Below are positions 9,748-16,069 of a stretch of DNA of 16,069 nucleotides, one piece after another. The stretch's first letter is position 1. Each line of letters begins with the position of its first letter. The DNA lies in the NCBI RefSeq assembly GCF_000002995.4, contig NW_025062371.1, forward strand, positions 1 to 16,069, in the 5' to 3' direction. The notes beneath the pieces are model-generated. The model saw only the letters and a program-made list of their open reading frames with translations, did not search any database and had not been told where the DNA came from. The translations under genes were made by a program, and so were the position numbers. Source of the DNA: Brugia malayi (Eukaryota; Nematoda; Chromadorea; Rhabditida; Onchocercidae).

Positions 9748-10079
9748 ATTAATCATGATTTTAATTCAATTTAAGAATTTAAATTAAATTTAAATTCAAA
9801 TTTAAATTTTGAATTTTTAAAAATTTTAAAATTTGTTATAGTTTTCTTACATTAGACAAGGAAATTGGTTCTAATTTATCAATTTTAATTTTAATTAAGT
9901 GCCAAAACTGCTAAAAAAAGCTAAAAAAAAGCTTATTTTGAACCTAATTGACTATGTTACGTGCATTGTACCAGTGCTGGTCGTACATTGCGCTGTCATT
10001 TTATAGTTTAAATATTAAAATACGCTTTTGTAATTAAGTTTTGCGCATAAATTCATCAGCAAAATTAATAAAACTTTCA
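9748..10079. repeat. Monomer 31: long A-run form
   Basis: 332 bp: T5, A7-GCT-A8, GAACC, majority arm. Here the GAGCC copy (unit 30) precedes rather than follows. Confidence 0.93.
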
Positions 10080-10723
10080 ATTAATCATGATTTTAATTCA
10101 ATTTAAGAATTTAAATTAAATTTAAATTCAAATTTAAATTTTGAATTTTTAAAAATTTTAAAATTTGTTATAGTTTTCTTACATTAGACAAGGAAATTGG
10201 TTCTAATTTATCAATTTTAATTTTAATTAAGTGCCAAAACTGCTAAAAAAAGCTTATTTTGAACCTAATTGACTATGTTACGTGCATTGTACCAGTGCTG
10301 GTCGTACATTGCGCTGTCATTTTATAGTTTAAATATTAAAATACGCTTTTGTAATTAAGTTTTGCGCATAAATTCATCAGCAAAATTAATAAAACTTTCA
10401 ATTAATCATGATTTTAATTCAATTTAAGAATTTAAATTAAATTTAAATTCAAATTTAAATTTTGAATTTTTTAAAAATTTTAAAATTTGTTATAGTTTTC
10501 TTACATTAGACAAGGAAATTGGTTCTAATTTATCAATTTTAATTTTAATTAAGTGCCAAAACTGCTAAAAAAAAGCTTATTTTGAACCTAATTGACTATG
10601 TTACGTGCATTGTACCAGTGCTGGTCGTACATTGCGCTGTCATTTTATAGTTTAAATATTAAAATACGCTTTTGTAATTAAGTTTTGCGCATAAATTCAT
10701 CAGCAAAATTAATAAAACTTTCA
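10080..10723. repeat. Monomers 32-33: consensus copies
   Basis: Unit 32 (10080-10400) is T5-A7, 321 bp; unit 33 (10401-10723) is T6-A8, 323 bp. Both have GAACC and the majority arm. Confidence 0.93.
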
Positions 10724-11045
10724 ATTAATCATGATTTTAATTCAATTTAAGAATTTAAATTAAATTTAAATTCAAATTTAAATTTTGAATTTTTTAAAAA
10801 TTTTAAAATTTGTTATAGTTTTCTTACATTAGACAAGGAAATTGGTTCTAATTTATCAATTTTAATTTTAATTAAGTGCCAAAACTGCTAAAAAAAGCTT
10901 ATTTTGAGCCTAATTGACTATGTTACGTGCATTGTACCAGTGCTGGTCGTACATTGCGCTGTCATTTTATAGTTTAAATATTAAAATACGCTTTTGTAAT
11001 TAAGTTTTGCGCATAAATTCATCAGCAAAATTAATAAAACTTTCA
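10724..11045. repeat. Monomer 34: GAGCC copy
   Basis: 322 bp: T6, A7, G at 10908, majority arm; same type as unit 11. Confidence 0.92.
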
Positions 11046-11367
11046 ATTAATCATGATTTTAATTCAATTTAAGAATTTAAATTAAATTTAAATTCAAATT
11101 TAAATTTTGAATTTTTTAAAAATTTTAAAATTTGTTATAGTTTTCTTACATTAGACAAGGAAATTGGTTCTAATTTATCAATTTTAATTTTAATTAAGTG
11201 CCAAAACTGCTAAAAAAAGCTTATTTTGAACCTAATTGACTATGTTACGTGCATTGTACCAGTGCTGGTCGTACATTGCGCTGTCATTTTATAGTTTAAA
11301 TATTAAAATACGCTTTTGTAATTAAGTTTTGCGCATAAATTCATCAGCAAAATTAATAAAACTTTCA
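11046..11367. repeat. Monomer 35: consensus copy
   Basis: 322 bp: T6, A7, GAACC, majority arm; same type as the reference monomer. Confidence 0.93.
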
Positions 11368-11692
11368 ATTAATCATGATTTTAATTCAATTTAAGAATTT
11401 AAATTAAATTTAAATTCAAATTTAAATTTTGAATTTTTTAAAAATTTTAAAATTTGTTATAGTTTTCTTACATTAGACAAGGAAATTGGTTCTAATTTAT
11501 CAATTTTAATTTTAATTAAGTGCCAAAACTGCTAAAAAAAAAAGCTTATTTTGAACCTAATTGACTATGTTACGTGCATTGTACCAGTGCTGGTCGTACA
11601 TTGCGCTGTCATTTTATAGTTTAAATATTAAAATACGCTTTTGTAATTAAGTTTTGCGCATAAATTCATCAGCAAAATTAATAAAACTTTCA
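11368..11692. repeat. Monomer 36: A10 copy
   Basis: 325 bp: T6, A10, GAACC, majority arm; the only match to unit 12. Confidence 0.92.
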
Positions 11693-12013
11693 ATTAATCA
11701 TGATTTTAATTCAATTTAAGAATTTAAATTAAATTTAAATTCAAATTTAAATTTTGAATTTTTAAAAATTTTAAAATTTGTTATAGTTTTCTTACATTAG
11801 ACAAGGAAATTGGTTCTAATTTATCAATTTTAATTTTAATTAAGTGCCAAAACTGCTAAAAAAAGCTTATTTTGAGCCTAATTGACTATGTTACGTGCAT
11901 TGTACCAGTGCTGGTCGTATATTGTGTTGTCATTTTATAGTTTAAATATTAAAATACGCTTTTGTAATTAAGTTTTGCGCATAAATTCATCAGCAAAATT
12001 AATAAAACTTTCA
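11693..12013. repeat. Monomer 37: GAGCC with three C-to-T changes in the arm
   Basis: 321 bp: T5, A7, G at 11876. C to T at 11920, 11925 and 11927 gives CGTATATTGTGTTG. One of the three removes a CpG. Confidence 0.9.
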
Positions 12014-12345
12014 ATTAATCATGATTTTAATTCAATTTAAGAATTTAAATTAAATTTAAATTCAAATTTAAATTTTGAATTTTTAAAAATTTTAAAATTT
12101 GTTATAGTTTTCTTACATTAGACAAGGAAATTGGTTCTAATTTATCAATTTTAATTTTAATTAAGTGCCAAAACTGCTAAAAAAAGCTAAAAAAAAGCTT
12201 ATTTTGAACCTAATTGACTATGTTACGTGCATTGTACCAGTGCTGGTCGTACATTGCGCTGTCATTTTATAGTTTAAATATTAAAATACGCTTTTGTAAT
12301 TAAGTTTTGCGCATAAATTCATCAGCAAAATTAATAAAACTTTCA
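12014..12345. repeat. Monomer 38: long A-run form
   Basis: 332 bp: T5, A7-GCT-A8, GAACC, majority arm. Confidence 0.93.
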
Positions 12346-12667
12346 ATTAATCATGATTTTAATTCAATTTAAGAATTTAAATTAAATTTAAATTCAAATT
12401 TAAATTTTGAATTTTTTAAAAATTTTAAAATTTGTTATAGTTTTCTTACATTAGACAAGGAAATTGGTTCTAATTTATCAATTTTAATTTTAATTAAGTG
12501 CCAAAACTGCTAAAAAAAGCTTATTTTGAACCTAATTGACTATGTTACGTGCATTGTACCAGTGCTGGTCGTACATTGCGCTGTCATTTTATAGTTTAAA
12601 TATTAAAATACGCTTTTGTAATTAAGTTTTGCGCATAAATTCATCAGCAAAATTAATAAAACTTTCA
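12346..12667. repeat. Monomer 39: consensus copy
   Basis: 322 bp: T6, A7, GAACC, majority arm. Confidence 0.93.
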
Positions 12668-13000
12668 ATTAATCATGATTTTAATTCAATTTAAGAATTT
12701 AAATTAAATTTAAATTCAAATTTAAATTTTGAATTTTTTAAAAATTTTAAAATTTGTTATAGTTTTCTTACATTAGACAAGGAAATTGGTTCTAATTTAT
12801 CAATTTTAATTTTAATTAAGTGCCAAAACTGCTAAAAAAAGCTAAAAAAAAGCTTATTTTGAACCTAATTGACTATGTTACGTGCATTGTACCAGTGCTG
12901 GTCGTACATTGCGCTGTCATTTTATAGTTTAAATATTAAAATACGCTTTTGTAATTAAGTTTTGCGCATAAATTCATCAGCAAAATTAATAAAACTTTCA
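12668..13000. repeat. Monomer 40: long A-run form with T6
   Basis: 333 bp: T6, A7-GCT-A8, GAACC, majority arm. Together with unit 1 it is the longest copy; both precede GAGCC copies that carry the TTCTATATTGTGTTG arm. Confidence 0.93.
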
Positions 13001-13322
13001 ATTAATCATGATTTTAATTCAATTTAAGAATTTAAATTAAATTTAAATTCAAATTTAAATTTTGAATTTTTTAAAAATTTTAAAATTTGTTATAGTTTTC
13101 TTACATTAGACAAGGAAATTGGTTCTAATTTATCAATTTTAATTTTAATTAAGTGCCAAAACTGCTAAAAAAAGCTTATTTTGAGCCTAATTGACTATGT
13201 TACGTGCATTGTACCAGTGCTGGTTCTATATTGTGTTGTCATTTTATAGTTTAAATATTAAAATACGCTTTTGTAATTAAGTTTTGCGCATAAATTCATC
13301 AGCAAAATTAATAAAACTTTCA
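13001..13322. repeat. Monomer 41: GAGCC with TTCTATATTGTGTTG arm
   Basis: 322 bp: T6, A7, G at 13185. Changes at 13225, 13226, 13229, 13234 and 13236 match unit 2 exactly. Confidence 0.9.
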
Positions 13323-14288
13323 ATTAATCATGATTTTAATTCAATTTAAGAATTTAAATTAAATTTAAATTCAAATTTAAATTTTGAATTTTTAAAAATT
13401 TTAAAATTTGTTATAGTTTTCTTACATTAGACAAGGAAATTGGTTCTAATTTATCAATTTTAATTTTAATTAAGTGCCAAAACTGCTAAAAAAAAGCTTA
13501 TTTTGAACCTAATTGACTATGTTACGTGCATTGTACCAGTGCTGGTCGTACATTGCGCTGTCATTTTATAGTTTAAATATTAAAATACGCTTTTGTAATT
13601 AAGTTTTGCGCATAAATTCATCAGCAAAATTAATAAAACTTTCAATTAATCATGATTTTAATTCAATTTAAGAATTTAAATTAAATTTAAATTCAAATTT
13701 AAATTTTGAAATTTTTAAAAATTTTAAAATTTGTTATAGTTTTCTTACATTAGACAAGGAAATTGGTTCTAATTTATCAATTTTAATTTTAATTAAGTGC
13801 CAAAACTGCTAAAAAAAGCTTATTTTGAACCTAATTGACTATGTTACGTGCATTGTACCAGTGCTGGTCGTACATTGCGCTGTCATTTTATAGTTTAAAT
13901 ATTAAAATACGCTTTTGTAATTAAGTTTTGCGCATAAATTCATCAGCAAAATTAATAAAACTTTCAATTAATCATGATTTTAATTCAATTTAAGAATTTA
14001 AATTAAATTTAAATTCAAATTTAAATTTTGAATTTTTTAAAAATTTTAAAATTTGTTATAGTTTTCTTACATTAGACAAGGAAATTGGTTCTAATTTATC
14101 AATTTTAATTTTAATTAAGTGCCAAAACTGCTAAAAAAAGCTTATTTTGAACCTAATTGACTATGTTACGTGCATTGTACCAGTGCTGGTCGTACATTGC
14201 GCTGTCATTTTATAGTTTAAATATTAAAATACGCTTTTGTAATTAAGTTTTGCGCATAAATTCATCAGCAAAATTAATAAAACTTTCA
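13323..14288. repeat. Monomers 42-44: consensus copies
   Basis: Unit 42 (13323-13644) is T5-A8, unit 43 (13645-13966) is GAAA-T5 with A7, unit 44 (13967-14288) is T6-A7. All are 322 bp with GAACC and the majority arm. Confidence 0.93.
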
Positions 14289-14611
14289 ATTAATCATGAT
14301 TTTAATTCAATTTAAGAATTTAAATTAAATTTAAATTCAAATTTAAATTTTGAATTTTTTAAAAATTTTAAAATTTGTTATAGTTTTCTTACATTAGACA
14401 AGGAAATTGGTTCTAATTTATCAATTTTAATTTTAATTAAGTGCCAAAACTGCTAAAAAAAAGCTTATTTTGAACCTAATTGACTATGTTACGTGCATTG
14501 TACCAGTGCTGGTTCTATATTGTGTTGTCATTTTATAGTTTAAATATTAAAATACGCTTTTGTAATTAAGTTTTGCGCATAAATTCATCAGCAAAATTAA
14601 TAAAACTTTCA
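14289..14611. repeat. Monomer 45: recombinant copy, GAACC with TTCTATATTGTGTTG arm
   Basis: 323 bp: T6, A8, GAACC. The five-change arm (14514, 14515, 14518, 14523, 14525) is the one found with GAGCC in units 2 and 41, but here the A/G site has A and the A-run is A8. A crossover or conversion between the A/G site and the arm, about 40 bp apart, explains it. Confidence 0.9.
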
Positions 14612-14943
14612 ATTAATCATGATTTTAATTCAATTTAAGAATTTAAATTAAATTTAAATTCAAATTTAAATTTTGAATTTTTTAAAAATTTTAAAATTTG
14701 TTATAGTTTTCTTACATTAGACAAGGAAATTGGTTCTAATTTATCAATTTTAATTTTAATTAAGTGCCAAAACTGCTAAAAAAAGCTAAAAAAAGCTTAT
14801 TTTGAACCTAATTGACTATGTTACGTGCATTGTACCAGTGCTGGTCGTACATTGCGCTGTCATTTTATAGTTTAAATATTAAAATACGCTTTTGTAATTA
14901 AGTTTTGCGCATAAATTCATCAGCAAAATTAATAAAACTTTCA
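14612..14943. repeat. Monomer 46: A7-GCT-A7 form
   Basis: 332 bp: T6, A7-GCT-A7, GAACC, majority arm. The second A-run is one shorter than in the other long forms. A GAGCC copy follows. Confidence 0.92.
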
Positions 14944-15265
14944 ATTAATCATGATTTTAATTCAATTTAAGAATTTAAATTAAATTTAAATTCAAATTTA
15001 AATTTTGAATTTTTTAAAAATTTTAAAATTTGTTATAGTTTTCTTACATTAGACAAGGAAATTGGTTCTAATTTATCAATTTTAATTTTAATTAAGTGCC
15101 AAAACTGCTAAAAAAAGCTTATTTTGAGCCTAATTGACTATGTTACGTGCATTGTACCAGTGCTGGTCGTATATTGCGTTGTCATTTTATAGTTTAAATA
15201 TTAAAATACGCTTTTGTAATTAAGTTTTGCGCATAAATTCATCAGCAAAATTAATAAAACTTTCA
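14944..15265. repeat. Monomer 47: GAGCC, arm CGTATATTGCGTTG
   Basis: 322 bp: T6, A7, G at 15128, C to T at 15172 and 15179. First of four consecutive copies with non-majority arms or other changes at the right end. Confidence 0.9.
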
Positions 15266-15588
15266 ATTAATCATGATTTTAATTCAATTTAAGAATTTAA
15301 ATTAAATTTAAATTCAAATTTAAATTTTGAATTTTTTAAAAATTTTAAAATTTGTTATAGTTTTCTTACATTAGACAAGGAAATTGGTTCTAATTTATCA
15401 ATTTTAATTTTAATTAAGTGCCAAAACTAGCTAAAAAAAAGCTTATTTTGAACCTAATTGACTATGTTACGTGCATTGTACCAGTGCTGGTCTTATATTG
15501 CGTTGTCATTTTATAGTTTAAATATTAAAATACGCTTTGTAATTAAGTTTTGCGCATAAATTCATCAGCAAAATTAATAAAACTTTCA
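15266..15588. repeat. Monomer 48: edge copy with private changes
   Basis: 323 bp: T6, A8, GAACC. Added A at 15429 (ACTAGCT), arm TCTTATATTGCGTTG with changes at 15493, 15496 and 15503, and one T lost from the run at 15536-15538 in a tail segment that is invariant in the preceding copies. The insertion and deletion cancel in length. Confidence 0.9.
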
Positions 15589-15911
15589 ATTAATCATGAT
15601 TTTAATTCAATTTAAGAATTTAAATTAAATTTAAATTCAAATTTAAATTTTGAATTTTTTAAAAATTTTAAAATTTGTATATAGTTTTCTTACATTAGAC
15701 AAGGAAATTGGTTCTAATTTATCAATTTTAATTTTAATTAAGTGCCAAAACTGCTAAAAAAAGCTTATTTTGAACCTAATTGACTATGTTACGTGCATTG
15801 TACCAGTGCTGGTCATTTATTGCGTTGTCATTTTATAGTTTAAATATTAAAATACGCTTTTGTTTTTAAGTTTTGCGCATAAATTCATCAGCAAAATTAA
15901 TAAAACTTTCA
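15589..15911. repeat. Monomer 49: edge copy with private changes
   Basis: 323 bp: T6, A7, GAACC. Added A at 15679 (GTATATAG), arm TCATTTATTGCGTTG with changes at 15815, 15817, 15818 and 15825, and AA to TT at 15864-15865. Most of these are found in no other copy. Confidence 0.9.
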
Positions 15912-16069
15912 ATTAATCATGATTTTAACTCAATTTAAGAATTTAAATTAAATTTAAATTCAAATTTAAATTTTGAATTTTTTAAAAATTTTAAATTTTG
16001 TTGTAGTTTTCTTACATTAGACAAGGAAATTGGTCCTAATTTATCAATTTTATTTCTAATTAAGTGCCA
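15912..16069. repeat. Monomer 50: partial, most divergent copy
   Basis: 158 bp, cut by the window end at GTGCCA. Six substitutions from consensus (15929 T to C, 15996 A to T, 16003 A to G, 16035 T to C, 16053 A to T, 16056 T to C) fall in segments that are otherwise almost invariant. This is about 3.8% divergence, against nearly none in the same segment of units 2-48. Confidence 0.92.

Larger units (their letters stand above)
1..16069. repeat. Tandem satellite DNA array, about 322-bp monomer, 49 full copies plus one partial
   Basis: The whole window is one head-to-tail array. Monomers, phased at ATTAATCATG, start at 1, 334, 656, 979, 1301, 1633, 1955, 2278, 2601, 2925, 3257, 3579, 3904, 4236, 4563, 4886, 5208, 5531, 5852, 6181, 6503, 6835, 7156, 7484, 7813, 8136, 8459, 8782, 9103, 9426, 9748, 10080, 10401, 10724, 11046, 11368, 11693, 12014, 12346, 12668, 13001, 13323, 13645, 13967, 14289, 14612, 14944, 15266, 15589 and 15912. 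Lengths are 321 (5 copies), 322 (15), 323 (13), 324 (1), 325 (2), 327 (1), 328 (1), 329 (2), 332 (7) and 333 (2). Length differences come almost only from a T-run and an A-run. Internal copies are otherwise almost identical. Every full copy carries a HindIII site. No gene interrupts the array. Function is not visible; structural or centromeric roles are known for satellites in general and are only inference here. Confidence 0.98.

Noticed and set aside
1..16069. CRISPR array or other spacer-repeat system.
   Set aside because: Copies abut with no variable spacers and each repeat is over 320 bp; no cas-like genes are present.
1..16069. Transposon, terminal repeats or target-site duplications within the array.
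   Set aside because: No interruption of monomer order was found, and no sequence foreign to the monomer is present.
1..16069. Bacterial or phage origin-type iterons or a plasmid repeat.
   Set aside because: Iterons are about 20 bp and arrays are short; 50 copies of a 322-bp unit with no genes in 16 kb is not a known prokaryotic arrangement.

Overview
The window is a single head-to-tail tandem array of an AT-rich satellite repeat. It covers all 16,069 bases: 49 complete monomers of 321-333 bp (most are 322 or 323 bp; mean about 325) plus a 158-bp partial monomer at the right end. All copies lie in the same orientation with no spacer, insertion, inversion or gene between them. A typical monomer (979-1300) has 35 G and 35 C in 322 bp, about 22% GC. 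The array's length, homogeneity and base composition, and the lack of any coding or RNA gene, point to eukaryotic heterochromatic satellite DNA (centromeric, pericentromeric or subtelomeric) from an AT-rich genome, perhaps an invertebrate or protist. I do not recognise the family and cannot name the species.

Each monomer, in the phase chosen here (starting at ATTAATCATG), has a fixed architecture. First comes a block of about 92 bp with under 8% GC, made of self-complementary AAATTT/TTTAAA words. A largely invariant middle segment follows. Next is a length-variable A-run ending in a HindIII site (AAGCTT), then a 60-bp island of 45% GC holding a dyad (ACCAG-TG-CTGGT, flanked by TGTAC/GTACA). 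A nearly invariant AT-rich tail closes the unit. Variation among the internal copies is confined to four places: a T-run (unit position about 67-72), the A-run (167 onward), one A/G site (185, GAACC or GAGCC), and a cluster of substitutions in the right arm of the dyad (225-236).

Region by region: monomer 1 (1-333) differs from the rest in its first 50 bases only. Monomers 2-46 (334-14943) form the homogenised body, with many identical copies scattered among variant types. Monomers 47-50 (14944-16069) show rising divergence toward the right end, as expected near the border of a satellite array. Variant combinations show exchange between copies over distances as short as about 40 bp, and one A-run variant is often followed by a GAGCC monomer, a possible trace of an older two-monomer unit.

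I found no protein-coding gene, tRNA, rRNA, CRISPR array or transposon. The most useful content is the evolutionary record held in the array: variant sites, recombination and edge decay.
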